NCBI GenBank assembly: GCA_948144175.1
Contig: CANXME010000495.1
Coordinates: forward strand, 31,528 to 95,527
DNA length: 64,000 bases
Reading direction: 5' to 3'
From: Closterium sp. NIES-65
Lineage: Eukaryota > Streptophyta > Zygnematophyceae > Desmidiales > Closteriaceae
This document shows, in pieces, positions 33,101-45,082 of the stretch. Numbering within the stretch: position 1 is the stretch's first letter; every line of letters starts with the position of its first letter. Below the pieces are notes generated by a model. It was not told the origin of the DNA, did not search any database, and worked only from the letters and a program-made list of their open reading frames with translations. The position numbers and the translations under genes were made by a program.

Positions 33101-34085
33101 TGACATACTGCTGTTCTCACCCTCCATGGAGCAGATTGAGAGGACACAGAAGCTGTTGATGGACAACTTCAAGTGCAAGATGCTGGGGGATGTCCACTAC
33201 TACTTGGGGCTGCAGATTGAGAGGGATGTTGAGAGGAGGTGGCTGAAGGTGCATCAGTCACACTACATCTCTAGTGTCATGGAGCGGTATGGTGTGACTG
33301 GGGGTCGCACTGTAATGACACCATTCCCTGCAGGCTTCAAATTGAAGAAGGCAGCTGAGGAGGATGATGTGCTTGAGGATGAGCAGCAGAATGAGTACCA
33401 GTCACTCATTGGGAGTGTGATGTATGCAGCTGTGCATACGCGACCTGATGCTTCATTCGGAGTGGGGCAGCTGGCCAGAGTTGTGCAATGGCCCACTGTG
33501 GAGCAGTTGGAGGTGGCAAAGTGCTTGGTGCGCTACCTTGGATTAACGGCATCTGCTGGTGTTCAGTTTTCAGCTGGCGGCCAGGTGAAATAGATTGGAG
33601 CAGATGGGGTCACGCCTGGTACCTTGAAGCTGTCGTGCTTCACCGACGCCACATGGGCCTCAGAGGATGAGGATCAGTCATCGGTTGGCGGCTTTGTGTG
33701 CATGGTCGGAGGTGGACCAGTGAGCTGGAGGTCCAAGAAGCAGAGTGAGATGTCCGGAGAGGCAGAGTACATGGCGATGTACCATGCCATCAAGGAGATC
33801 GTGCTCTTGAGGAAGCTGCTGGAGGACATGGGAGCTGAACAGGAGGGACCTACACCACTTTTCTCTGACAGCGAGGCTGCTATTGGCATGGCCAATAATC
33901 CTATCCTGAATGGGCTGAACAAGCACATGAAGATTAAGTGGCACTGGGTGAGGCAGATGGTGGAGGGAGCTGTTGAGCTTCACCTTGTGAAGGCTAGCAA
34001 GCAGGCGGCAGATTTTCTCACCAAGAGACTTCCCGAGAGCGCACATTGGAAGTGTGCTAAGATGTGTGGCATGGCATTGCACTAG
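30141..34085 (+). pseudogene. Copia-B gag-pol, one frame with five TAG stops (gamma)
   Basis: Same frame as 12376-16320. TAG stops are at 30249, 30996, 31047, 32607 and 33591. The zinc knuckle is at 30432-30473. Confidence 0.85.
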
Positions 34086-34185
34086 TGAGGGCAGCAGCGT
34101 CATGAATGCATGTGTGATTGTGTGCATGAGACTATGCATGTGTGTGGGTGTGTGTGCATGCAGTCCGTTAGTCTGAGGGGGAGTT

Positions 34186-34584
34186 TGTTGGATGCACGTC
34201 ATCCTGAGTGCATGTCATCCTAACATCCTGCCGAGTGCTCGTGCTATTTGTGCTTGCATGATTTGCATGAGCGTATGTCATTGTGCATGGCTGTTGGATA
34301 TTATCATCTCCATGTTTTTCTCCAAGTCTAAATGCTTGATCATACAGGAGAAATCTAGAGCTTTCCAACGACACCAAGATCGCCTTATTCCGACCAAGAT
34401 CGCCCATGTTACAAGATTTCCAAGATTTGGATTTCTTATTACCTTTTGGGGTTATATCTAATTTGGGTGATTACTTGGGACATGAATATAAAGGGATCTT
34501 TGGTTGGGTGGTTAGGGAAGGCAACTTTGACTTTTGGATTGGGGTGGCTAGAAGTTTCTAGCATGGGTTGCAAATGTTGCAACA
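34186..34584 (+). repeat. Copia-B presumptive 3' LTR (gamma)
   Basis: Same as 16421-16819, with the same uncertainty at the right end. Bases 34585-34927 contain nothing I recognise. Confidence 0.5.
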
Positions 34585-34927
34585 CCTAGGCAAAATCCAA
34601 CTAGATTGGAATTGCATGTGACACCTCAAGGACCTCATGATGAGGGTTGCATCCTTGCTGCTAGGAAGGTTCCTACCATCCTTCCCTAGCTCTTGGAGAA
34701 CCCCTTCTCTCTCATGGTTCTCTTGGAGTCCCCAACTCCAACTTTCTATGCCCTAATGCTTGTACTTCCTCTACCATACTAGTCATGCAGCTGCTGGACG
34801 TTTTTACTTGGTTCTCAATCTAGAGACCATCTTAACGACTGATTCAACTTGGAGATGGTAGCTAAGCCTGAGGCGCAACTTCCTACCAAGCGGATTTGCG
34901 TTTAGTTGAGTAATGAGTTCGTCGTAA

Positions 34928-35550
34928 GCTCTCAAAGTGACGGATCATGAACAACACGTTCCTCACGCCGCTGATGAGTACCGTTGGAGGTACCTTGTAG
35001 AGGACCCGTCAAAGGGGAAACGTTACCTGCTTCACTTCCCGTCACTCACCTGCGATTTCTGCAATGGTCAGCACATGTCGCGGTACCATGATCATTACAT
35101 CACCTCGAGGCAGGAGAACTTCACCAACTGGAACGTGACGGTCAAAAAGGTTCATGAGATGAATGGTATAAGAAGAAAGGCTCCCCGTCCACTACCTTAG
35201 CAGTCTTTACCGCTTTCCTCTTTGCTTCCTACCCCATACTGACGGTTGTTTCCCCACTTCTCCCCGCAGCTGCATCCCTAAAAGCCTCAGCCCTCATGAA
35301 ACATATCGTAAAAGACCCCGCGGTTGTACTCACCTCCACAGGAGGTGTGTGGGAGGAGTGGGTGTGTGTGCAAACGGTGTGTAAGAAGGCACAAGGGAGT
35401 CGCTTCGAGCAGGCAGCGGCTCACATCGCATCTGCCGGGCACAAGGGAGGGCTGAAGGAGGTCAGTGCTGCAACACGTGCCAGCACGCACTCTCAGAATT
35501 TTGCTGCTTTCAAAAAGGAGTTCATCGTCAAACCGGCAAGAAGTGATTAG
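34928..35550 (+). CDS. Two-exon fragment of an unrecognised Cys/His-rich gene (gamma)
   Basis: Identical to 17163-17785. Exon 34928-35165, intron 35166-35269, exon 35270-35550. It is preceded by Copia-B and followed within about 180 bp by the LINE. Confidence 0.45.
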
Positions 35551-35729
35551 GAGCTCAGTCATAAATACATAGATGGGATCAGATGATGCAGCAAGGTGGA
35601 TCATGGGTGCAGGATGTATAGTCGGTGCCATGTTCTCTTTCGCTGTAGAAGGATGTATCGTCGCAGTGAAGCTTAACTGCCCATGGATGCTGTGGGGCTC
35701 AACGAAGTGGATTAATGGATAAAAACAAG

Positions 35730-38700
35730 TTCACCTTTCTCGAGCTCAACATCAACAGGCTCGACAGTAGCAGATAGCAAGAGAGTTGCAGGAAGTGGAT
35801 AAGGAAGGCAGCGAACATTGTAGTCCTTACAGACGCCTGAGATCCAGCAGACCATAACTTCTAGACGCAAGTCAGGTCGGAGGCCCAGGCAGTGATGGGT
35901 ACATCGCAGAGAGCTAGCGGAGTAGCCGTTTTGGGTTTCCTGCAAGGGATGCGGTTTAAGAAGGTGGTCAAACACAAGTCAGGCCGCCTTGTGAGCCTAA
36001 TAGCGAAGTGGCGTGATCTAAGTTGCAGAATAGTTGCTGTGTACCTACCGGCGCAGGCCCCTGCAAGGAGGGTGTTCTTCCGAGATGTCCTGACACCCTT
36101 CGTGCAAAGCCTACGCGCGACACCACACACGGTCTTCCTAGGTGACCTGAATATCGTCGCTGATCCGGAGCTGGATAAGTCGTCGAAGCTGGGGACCCCG
36201 GTGGAAAACCTGAGACTCTTGCAAATTTGCTTGACGTGGGATTTGCAGGACGCTTTCCATTATCTATTCTTTCCATTACCTTTTTCTCCAGATCTGCAAG
36301 GACAAGTACGCAAATCGACAGGATTTTAGTATCTCACTCATTGCTCAACTGCGTGATAGAGGCAAAGCATAAGATGATGCCCTACAGCCTCACTGACCAT
36401 TGGTTTGCGGTATCAGTCACACTTAAATCGGCATCGGCAGATGACCACGGCCCTGGTCTCTAGAGGCTTGAGGTAGCACATTCGGGTGGCGAAGGGACCC
36501 AAAAAATTCATATCTGCGGTATTGGCGACGCAAATAGACGAGCCGGCCCAGAGCCTGGAGAGGCTACTGGCGAATCTGTGGGCAAGCATGAGAGTGCACG
36601 TAGCGGAGGAGAGGAAAAGGGTGAAGGTGACCATGGCGCATCTGGAGCAGAAAGTGGAGGCCCTCAGGTGGAGGGTGATGGCAGATCCATCGGCACAAGA
36701 TACGTACGAGGAGCTGACAAAGAGCGAAGCGGCACTCAAACTTTACCTGGATGTGAACAAGGAGCGGCTCTAGGTCATGGCAGGGATGCTGGCCGGACTG
36801 GCAGGTGAGACATCATCGGGCTTCCTATTGGGCCTGTTCAAGTCGAAGACAGAGATCAGTGAACTATTTTGTAAAGGCGCGTGTATGAAAGGGGCAAAAG
36901 AGTTGCTGCAGGCGGCTTCCGAACACTTCCGTGAGGCCTACGCTGGCTCACCAGCAGGGAATGTCAAGGAGCCATGGCCGATTGATGAGAGGCGGCGATT
37001 GCAAGAGGCTGACCGGACGATGCTTGGGAGAGAGTGGTCGGAGCAGGAGGTAAAGGAAGCGCTCAAGGGGCTCCCAGCGGGAAAAGCTCCAGGCCAGGAC
37101 GGGTTGCGAAGGAGTTCTTCGAGCGCAACTGGGAACTCCTTAGACCAGCGGTGATGAAGGAGGTCAAAGCGTTCGAGAAGACGGCACGGCTCTCCAAAAC
37201 CTTCACAACGGCGGTTAGAATCCTACTACACAAAAAGGGAGACAGGGACAACTTGAGTAACTACAAACCAATTATTTTACTGAGCTTCTTCCACAAGCTA
37301 CTAGCGAAAGTAATGGCAAACTGGATCAAATTAGTCTTACTGAGGGTGATATTGGAGAACCAGTTTGGATTCCTCTCGGGAAGAAGTCTGGCGGACGCGG
37401 TCTCACTTGTAGTAAATACAATAGATGCAACGATGGAGGAGGATGAGGACTAGTTGTTGCTGCTAGTCGACTTCCAGAAAGCATACGACTCAGTGTCTCG
37501 GGAGCACCTGTTCAAGATGTTAGAGAACATGGGTTTCCCAACGGGGTATTCGGCATGGGTGAAAGGTCTTCATGATGGTGCGGCTACCAAGTTGCTGCTG
37601 AACGGCTGGGTGGGGGAGAAGGTGGAGATGGAAAAAGGGGTTTGCCAGGGGTGCCCACTCGCCCCGTACCTCTTCCTTTGCGCCGTTGAGCCACTCTACC
37701 AGGAAATCGAAAGGAGGAAACTGGGAGTCAAAAAAAGGGGCATAAAAGGGGAGCTAGCTTACATTGGCTACGCTGATGACACGACCCTTGTCCTAAAAGG
37801 GAAGGAGCAAGTGGTATCAGCGAAGAAGCTGTTGGATGACTTCGCGGGAATATCGCGGCTAAGGGTGAACCACGAGTAAACACCACTGATGCCACTGGGG
37901 AAGAACAGGAGGAGGTTGCAGCCGATAGCCTAACCTTTCACCTGGGCAGACAAGGACAGGGCGGAGTGGCTGTTAGGTATTTGGATAACGTACGGCGGCT
38001 CACCGAGACCAGTGTGGGACAAGGCGTTTGAGAGAGTAAGCGCGGTGCTGAGCTGCTAGGAAACGAAGCACCTCAAGACATCCGCGAGAGTCACCATCAT
38101 CAATAGCTATGCGATGCCGATCTTACTATTCCAGGCCCAGATTTATGCCCCGCCGCATGAAATCTGGACAAAGGTGAAGTGGCTCTGCCACAACTTCATC
38201 TCTGGGGGCAAAGCACTGCTGGACAGGCATTTCGTCCTCTGGAGTTACGACCTGTCGTGCCGGGGAAGGAGAGACGGCAAACTAGGAGTGATAGACTTGA
38301 AGCACCGAATCGATAGCACTGTGATCCAAAACCTGGGCAAGGCCCTGGTGGAGCATGAACCTTTAAGAATCTGGCTATGGGAGAGAGCGGCTGGTTTCCC
38401 ACTTGGTCTGGCGACAATCTACGCCCACCCCTCGATCTTGAACCACTAGTTGGGAAGCGGGACAAGATAGAAAGCAGCAGTAAAAGCCCTATGGGACTCA
38501 AAAATCTTAATCATTGGTGACCTTGCACACAGATGGGACGCGAAAGAGGAGCAGCTATTGCTCAATCGGAAAATCTTCTTCAGAGGCAGATCACCTTTCG
38601 TAATCAGGCGGGCTTGCACTGCTTGATGGGAATACGCCTGGGGGACTTGGTGGAAAAGAGCAGCGATGATAGCAAAAGCCTCAAGAGCGACGCCACCCTG

Positions 38701-39790
38701 GAACAGGAACTTGGGGGGGTAGACCAGAGAAAGTGGGCCTGGAAGGCGAGGGAATCAGTGCCACAGAGTTGGAGGGACCTGGTACTCACCAGCTGCCAGC
38801 GGAGGAGGTTTTCAGGGAGACGTGTTTGATTCGCACACCGTCATACTGACCAAGGGAGTTTTTCTACTACACGCTAGAATACGCGAACAACGGAGTGCTG
38901 TATGGGAAGTGGGCGACGGTGGATAAGAAGGGGCACATATTCCGCGGTGGAGTATGCCAGCGTGGTATCAGTTGACCACTTACACACCACTCCAATGGCA
39001 GTCATAGAAGGGAGGATGCGAGGGCCGCTGGGTGACCGGAGATCACGGCTGGTCTACTCACCGATCTGCAACAAAGGCAAGCGAGCCGAACTAAGGCAGC
39101 TGCGGAATGCAATGAGGCCCCGAACCGCCCAACCCAAGCAACAGCTGTAGTGGGAAGAAGTGAGGGGGAGGAAGATAGACTGAGGGAAAGCCATCAAGAT
39201 CCGGGACTCACTAGCAACCCCAGCAAGGGGGCGGGAAGTGGTGGAGAGAGTGCACAACAACCTACAGGTGGAGGAAAGACTTCCGTTCCTGGGCGCAAGG
39301 GTGCGCTGTGTTCACTGCGGGGGGGAGGAGTCACAACACCACTGCCTCTTCAGCTGCCCCATGATCCAACCAGTGGTCGGGGTGATGAAGAGAGTAGTAC
39401 AATGTGTGAACCCGGGCAGACATGGAGTGCCTCAGCGATATGCTGTTCCAAGAAAACAGCACGACGACGGGTTTTCCGGAGGCTGCCTTCATCTCGATCA
39501 CGGCGCACCAAGTTTGATTGGAGAGGTGCAATGCGGTTTTCAGGGATAGCCGATTCCAGCCAAAAAGGGCGCTGCGATACATGGCAGTGATTTTTACAAG
39601 GGACGTGAAGATTTACAACCGGGCTCGGAAAAGGGTGGCTGGAAAGGGGGCTACGGAACGGTCAGGCGGCTGGAGTCACTTGGCTGCTGATGAGGCGGAA
39701 GTCATGCACAAACTGTACCAATGTGAAGCCTCGATGACGTGGAAGGCGGATTTCAAGGCAATCTGGGAAGATGGAGGGGTGGCCTTCTAG
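35730..39790 (+). pseudogene. LINE ORF2-like pseudogene, copy gamma
   Basis: Endonuclease remnant 35730-36463, linker and RT 36486-38710, zinc-binding tail to 39790. It shares the old stops of the other copies and adds the two gamma-specific lesions at 38941 and 39183. Confidence 0.7.
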
Positions 39791-40005
39791 CCTCTGTAGA
39801 GAGTAAGAGGGGGGAAATGTTACCTGTAACATTTAGCCCTTCTAGCAACAGTTATGACTGCGGATGTATGCATGCGTGTAGTATACTTATATCCACACTA
39901 AAAAAAGAGGCGACGAAATCGTCTAAGGGTTGCAAAGCGATTTGCATAAACAAATTATATTGTACAGTTTCTAATACTGAGATTTTGATTTACACGATTA
40001 CCTAC

Positions 40006-40051
40006 CTTGTAGTGCACAACATTGATAACTTGTAGTGCACAACATTGATAA
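40006..40051 (+). repeat. 23-bp tandem duplication (gamma)
   Basis: Exact two-copy version of the duplication seen at 4475-4520. Confidence 0.8.
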
Positions 40052-40439
40052 AAAGTATCACAACATCAAACTTAAAAAAAAATTGTTGAGGTTTGCAAAA
40101 GGGTCCCAAATAGGTTTCGTACTTGCCACCTTCCTCATTCGAAGAATTTCTCAAACAACTGTGCTATCACTAGTGTTAACATCGAAAAACCGAATTTAAT
40201 AAACGTTTTCGTTTGCGACGAATTACTCCTTCATCTAGGGTTAGCTTGTTCCTTTCCTCCTCCCGCATTTCTTCGCGCTGAGCTAGGTTCTTCACAGCCG
40301 CCAGCTAGTCACCCTCCACCTACCACTCTAAGGTGAGAAGGAACATGAACTATAAACTAGAACTAAGTTTTGCGAGACAAACCTGTCGTAGCCTCTTTAT
40401 TTAACCGTTCAAAGGATTGCAATGAACTTAGGTTTCATG

Positions 40440-40570
40440 TGTCAGAACATTATAGCTTACTTATTTGTGTAGGCTATAGTGGGGTATCCCATAAGGGGTA
40501 CAACCCAATTAGGGTTTCCTATTTGTACTCACTTCGTTCTTAGTCATTCATTCACGTTCCTTTATTCACA
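40440..40570 (+). repeat. Copia-A 5' LTR (gamma)
   Basis: Identical to the alpha 5' LTR, preceded by target duplication TCATG. Confidence 0.95.
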
Positions 40571-40585
40571 TGGAATCAGAGCAGG
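40571..40585 (+). promoter_or_regulatory. Copia-A primer-binding site (gamma)
   Basis: Same sequence and position relative to the LTR as at 5040. Confidence 0.85.
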
Positions 40586-41641
40586 TCCCATCCTAGGGAC
40601 TGTTCTTTAGGGCCCACCGAAGCGCGCCCGAGGCGCGCGCCTTTTTTTTTAGCGACCCTCCGAGTCGCCCTTTTCCTTCGCGGCCCTGCCGCCCTACTTC
40701 GCGGCCCGACCGCCGCCCTACTCGCGGCCCAGCCGCCGCCCTACCTTAGCGGCCCACCCGCCGCCCTTGCTAGCGGCCCCGCCGTCCCGTAGCGGCCCCG
40801 CCACTCCGTCGCGGCCCCGCCACCCAGTCGCGGCCCCGCTACCTCTTCGCGCGGCCCCGCCACTTCGTCGCGGCCTCGCCACCCCTTTGAGCGGCCCCGC
40901 CACTTCGTCGCGGCCCCGCCACTCCGTCGCGGCCCCGCCACTCCGTCGCGGCCCCGCCACCCTTCAAGCGGCCCCGCCACTCCGTCGCGACCCCGCCACC
41001 CAGTCGCGGCCCCGCTACCTCTTCGCGCGGCCCCGCCACCTCGTCGCGGCCCCGCCACCCCTTTGAGCGGCCCCGCCACTCTGTCGCGGCCCGCCCGCCG
41101 CCCCTTATCTCGCGGCCCCGCCGCACCAGCGCCCACGGCCCCGCCGCCCCAGCGCTCCCGGTCCCGCCGCCCCTGATACGCGGCCCCGCCGCCCCAGCGC
41201 TCCAAGCCCTGCCGCCCCTGATCTCGCGGCCCCGCCGCCTCAGCGCTCCAGGCCCTGCCACCCCTGATCTCGCGGCCCCGCCGCCCCAGCGCTCCCGGCC
41301 CCGCCGCCCCTGATACGCGGCCCAGCCGCCCCAGCGCTCACGGCCCCGCCGTCCCTTGCTCTCGCGCCGCCCAACTGCAGCAGCCGAGCTGCCCAACTGC
41401 AGCAGCCGAGCAGCAGTGCAGCCGAGCCGCCCTTGCACCCGAGCCGCCCGGCAGCCGAGCCGCCCCGCCCGAGCCGCCCTACCGCCGAGCCGCCTGGGAG
41501 CCGAGCCGCCCGGGAGCCGAGTCGCTGAGTAGCCGAGCCGCCTTTCTACCGAGCCGCCCGACCTGCCCTGCCCGGTAAGCACTGTACCGCTATCACTGCG
41601 TGCCCTTCCCCTACTACTTGCACTGCTTCACTGTCGTCGTC

Positions 41642-44600
41642 ATGGCTACCCCTAGTGTCCTTGCGTTTGACGCTGAGGGTCGAGCCATAGACTTCGAGGT
41701 CTGGCTCGACGACTTGCAGCTGTTTTTACAGTGCGATAGGGCGGACGGTCTGTCTCTCTTTGACCTCACCTCTGGCGCCGTCCCTGCCCCTGCTGCTGAT
41801 GCTGACGCCACTGTTCGCTCACAGTGGGCCACGCGCGATGCTGCTGCACGTCTTGCTGTGCGTCGCCACTTGCCTACCGCTGAGCGCGCGCACTTTAGCC
41901 AGTACAAGAGTGCCCAGACCTTGTACAACGCTATAGTTGCGCGCTACTCCTCCCCTGCCACTACTGCACTGAGCCACCTCATGCTCCCCTTCCTCTTCCC
42001 TGACCTTGCCGCCTTTCCCACTGTCGCTGATCTCATCACGCACCTCCGCACTAGTGACACTCGCTACCGCGCTGCGCTTCCTATTGAGTTCTGCGCCAAG
42101 AACCCCCCCCCCATGTACATCACTCTCTACTTCTTAGTCACTCGCCTCCCTGACTCCCTTCGTGTAGTCCGGGACCACTTCCTCGCAGTCTGTCCCACCA
42201 CCCTCACAGTCGACAGCCTAGAGAAGGCCCTCCTTGCGGCAGAGAAGAGCATAGTTGATGTAGGAGCCTCTCGAGGCGACCCCCGCGCCCCCATCTTTGA
42301 GGGGTGTTCTCCTTCCCCTCTCCTGCCCTCTGTCGCCTCTGCCGCTGCGGCCGACCTCGTTGGTCTTGACTCGGTCGGTGCGGCGTCTGCCCCTAGCGGG
42401 AGACGCCGCTCTGGCAAGGGCAAGGGGGGCAAGGGAGCGGGTGGGGCCAGTGGGGGCGGTGGAGGTGGAGGTGGAGGCGGCGGAGGGAGTGGGGGTGGCG
42501 GTGGAGGTGGTAGCGGGGGTGGGGGTGCTAGTGGCGGCAGTAGAGGCGGGGGTGGCGGCGGCGGTGGCGGTGGTAGCGGAGGTGGCGGAGGTGGCGGCGG
42601 TGGAGGCGGAGGTGGGGGCGGTGGAGGTGGCGGCGGGGGTGGCGGCGGTGGAGGTAGTCGGAGTGGAGCTTCGCAGCGGAGAGGCGCTGGGGGAGGTCAG
42701 CGCCAGCAGCAGCAGCACCAGCAGCGTTCTCGCGACGTCCCCACCCCTCAGCAGCTCCGTGAGTGGTACACGCAGCGCCAGCGCGGTGGGGGTTTTGGTC
42801 CCTACACCTACGTTCTCCGCACTGGCGAGCGCGCTGGAGAGCAGTGTGGGGGCACCCACACCGCCCAGCGCTGCTTTGGCCGCCTGACGAACGCTTGGCG
42901 CCAGCAGTTCCCGGAGGCCGCGGAGATCCCCCGCTGGGGAGAGCTGTCAAGGGCAGGTGTCGCTGTTTTTGACCTTGACTTTGATGCTATCCTTGCTGCC
43001 ATGTATGCTGTGACCGTTAGTGATGATGGTGACTGTTACGGGTGTTTCCCGCCCGACCCGGGCATTGGTACTGCTGCTCCAGGTGCCGGTGAGGCTTCTG
43101 CTCTAGGTGCCAGTGCGTCTGTGCTCTCAGGTGCTGGTGAGGCTGCTCTCTCAGGTACTAGTGCGTCTGCGCTCTCAGGTACTGCGTCGGCTTCGGCCTC
43201 CCACACCTTCACTCTTGACTCTAGAGCGTCTCGCTCTTTCTTTCGGGACCACACCACACTCACACCGCTTAGTCGGCCGGTTGCGGTTTCCCTGGCTGAC
43301 CCCTCTGGGGGTCCTGTCCTGTCTCGCTTCTCCACAGTCCTCCCGTGTCCGGCGGCTCCCTCTGGCACCCTGTCTGGTCTCTACCTCCCCTCGTTCTCTA
43401 CGAACTTGGTGAGTGGTGCTGACCTACAAGATGCGGGAGTCCACCAGTTCACTCCTGCTCGTCAGCGAGTGACGCACTGCACAGAGGCTAGCACGGGTCG
43501 TCACCTGGCTACGTTCACACGTCAGCCAGGGTCGAGCCTGTACACACTGACCACTGCTTCTCCTCCAGCTGCTGAGTCTGGTCGAGTCCCTTCGTCTGGT
43601 CAGGTGTTTGCTGCGGCGTCCAGGTCTGGTCCTGAGTCTGCCCCCTGTTTGTGTCGCCGTCTGTCTCACGAGACCCTCCTCTGGCACCACCGCCTTGGCC
43701 ACCCCTCTCTGCTTCGGCTCAGAGGCATGGCCTCTCGTCTTCTTGTGTCTGGTCTTCCCCGGTCCCTCCCTCCCCTTCCTCAGGGCCTTGGCCCTGCCTG
43801 TGTCCCCTGTGTCGAGGGGCGCCAGCTTGCTGCCCCTCAGTCCTCCCAGTTTCCTCCGACAGAGGCTCCGTTGCAGACGCTTCACATGGACGTGTGGGGT
43901 CCAGCCCGCGTCCGTGGACAGGGTCACGAGCGCTACTTCCTGCTGGTGGTTCATGACTACTCGCGTTACACCACAGTCTTCCCCTTGCGCACCAAGGGTG
44001 AGGTCACTGAGGTGTTGATCGACTGGATCCGTGCAGCTCGTCTCCAGCTCAGGCGGAGCTTCGGCTCGGACTTTCCTGTTTTGCGTCTGCACTCGGACAG
44101 AGGCGGAGAGTTCTCCTCTGGCCTTCTTCGTGCCTACTGTCGTGCGCGAGGCATCCGCCAGACCTTCACGCTTCCGGACTCCCCGCAGCAAAATGGGATT
44201 GCAAAGCGCCGCATTGGCATGGTCATGGACGTCGCTCGTACGTCTATGATGCATGCGGCTGCCCCCCATTTTCTGTGGCCGTTTGCGGTCAGGTACGCGG
44301 CGCATCAGCTCAACCTTCACCCCAGGGTCTCCAGGCCGGAGACCTCCCAAGCCTTGCTATGGACGGGGAAGGTTGGCGATGCGTCAGCGTTCCGGGTCTG
44401 GGGATCTCGGGCGTTTGTCCGCGACTTGTCTGCGGACAAGCTGTCCCCTCGCGCTGCTCCCTGCGTCTTCCTGGGGTTCCCCCCCGACGCCCCTGGGTGG
44501 CAGTTCTACCACCCCACCTCTCGACGTGTTCTGTCCTCCCAGGACGTCACGTTCGACGAGTCGGTACCTTACTACCGCCTCTTCCCCTACCGCACTCCGT

Positions 44601-45082
44601 CCCTCCCCCCGCCCCCGCTCTTCTTGGTCCCAGGTCCCCCCCCGGTAGACCCCCTCCCCCCTCAGGGTCCTGCCCCTTCAGGTGTGTCCCAGGTAGACGC
44701 GGTCGAGCCTGTCGAGGTCACTGGTGACTCTGGTGCTGCTGCGGGAGCTGAGCCTAGGGGTGCTGGGACTGGAGGTGCTACGCTTGGGGGTGCTGAGCCT
44801 GGGGGTGCGGAGTCTGGGGGTGCTGAGCCTGGGGGTGCGGAGTCTGGAGGTGCTGAGCCTGGGGGTGCTGAGCCTGGGGGTGCTGAGCGTGGGGGTACTG
44901 AGTGTGGGGGTGCTGAGCCTGGGGGTGCTGAGACTGGGGGTGCTCCGCCTGGAGGTGCTTCGTCTCGCCGACAGCCACTCTCCCCGCAGGAGCTGCGTGA
45001 GTGGTTTGCCCGTCGCTGGAGGCGTGCTGCTGGTGCTGGAGGTTCTTCGGCTGCAGAGGGTGCTGCTGCCGAGCGTCCTTGA
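41642..45082 (+). CDS. Copia-A Gag-protease-integrase reading frame (gamma)
   Basis: Same frame as 6111-9551, with private Thr-to-Ile (42084, Gag) and Ile-to-Val (43910, next to the first integrase Asp) changes. The inactivating substitutions are shared with the other copies. Confidence 0.8.
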   Translation: MATPSVLAFDAEGRAIDFEVWLDDLQLFLQCDRADGLSLFDLTSGAVPAPAADADATVRSQWATRDAAARLAVRRHLPTAERAHFSQYKSAQTLYNAIVARYSSPATTALSHLMLPFLFPDLAAFPTVADLITHLRTSDTRYRAALPIEFCAKNPPPMYITLYFLVTRLPDSLRVVRDHFLAVCPTTLTVDSLEKALLAAEKSIVDVGASRGDPRAPIFEGCSPSPLLPSVASAAAADLVGLDSVGAASAPSGRRRSGKGKGGKGAGGASGGGGGGGGGGGGSGGGGGGGSGGGGASGGSRGGGGGGGGGGSGGGGGGGGGGGGGGGGGGGGGGGGGGSRSGASQRRGAGGGQRQQQQHQQRSRDVPTPQQLREWYTQRQRGGGFGPYTYVLRTGERAGEQCGGTHTAQRCFGRLTNAWRQQFPEAAEIPRWGELSRAGVAVFDLDFDAILAAMYAVTVSDDGDCYGCFPPDPGIGTAAPGAGEASALGASASVLSGAGEAALSGTSASALSGTASASASHTFTLDSRASRSFFRDHTTLTPLSRPVAVSLADPSGGPVLSRFSTVLPCPAAPSGTLSGLYLPSFSTNLVSGADLQDAGVHQFTPARQRVTHCTEASTGRHLATFTRQPGSSLYTLTTASPPAAESGRVPSSGQVFAAASRSGPESAPCLCRRLSHETLLWHHRLGHPSLLRLRGMASRLLVSGLPRSLPPLPQGLGPACVPCVEGRQLAAPQSSQFPPTEAPLQTLHMDVWGPARVRGQGHERYFLLVVHDYSRYTTVFPLRTKGEVTEVLIDWIRAARLQLRRSFGSDFPVLRLHSDRGGEFSSGLLRAYCRARGIRQTFTLPDSPQQNGIAKRRIGMVMDVARTSMMHAAAPHFLWPFAVRYAAHQLNLHPRVSRPETSQALLWTGKVGDASAFRVWGSRAFVRDLSADKLSPRAAPCVFLGFPPDAPGWQFYHPTSRRVLSSQDVTFDESVPYYRLFPYRTPSLPPPPLFLVPGPPPVDPLPPQGPAPSGVSQVDAVEPVEVTGDSGAAAGAEPRGAGTGGATLGGAEPGGAESGGAEPGGAESGGAEPGGAEPGGAERGGTECGGAEPGGAETGGAPPGGASSRRQPLSPQELREWFARRWRRAAGAGGSSAAEGAAAERP

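Larger units (their letters stand above)
30141..34584 (+). mobile_element. Copia-B, 5'-truncated, copy gamma
   Basis: Same as 12376-16819 at offset 17,765; I saw no differences. It starts on the base after the beta Copia-A LTR. Confidence 0.88.
35710..40081 (+). mobile_element. LINE, copy gamma
   Basis: Same element shifted by 35,530, or 35,531 after the inserted T at 38941. The insertion shifts the frame before the zinc-binding tail. At 39183 a G-to-A change adds a TGA stop where the other copies read Trp. This is the most damaged of the three. Confidence 0.75.
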
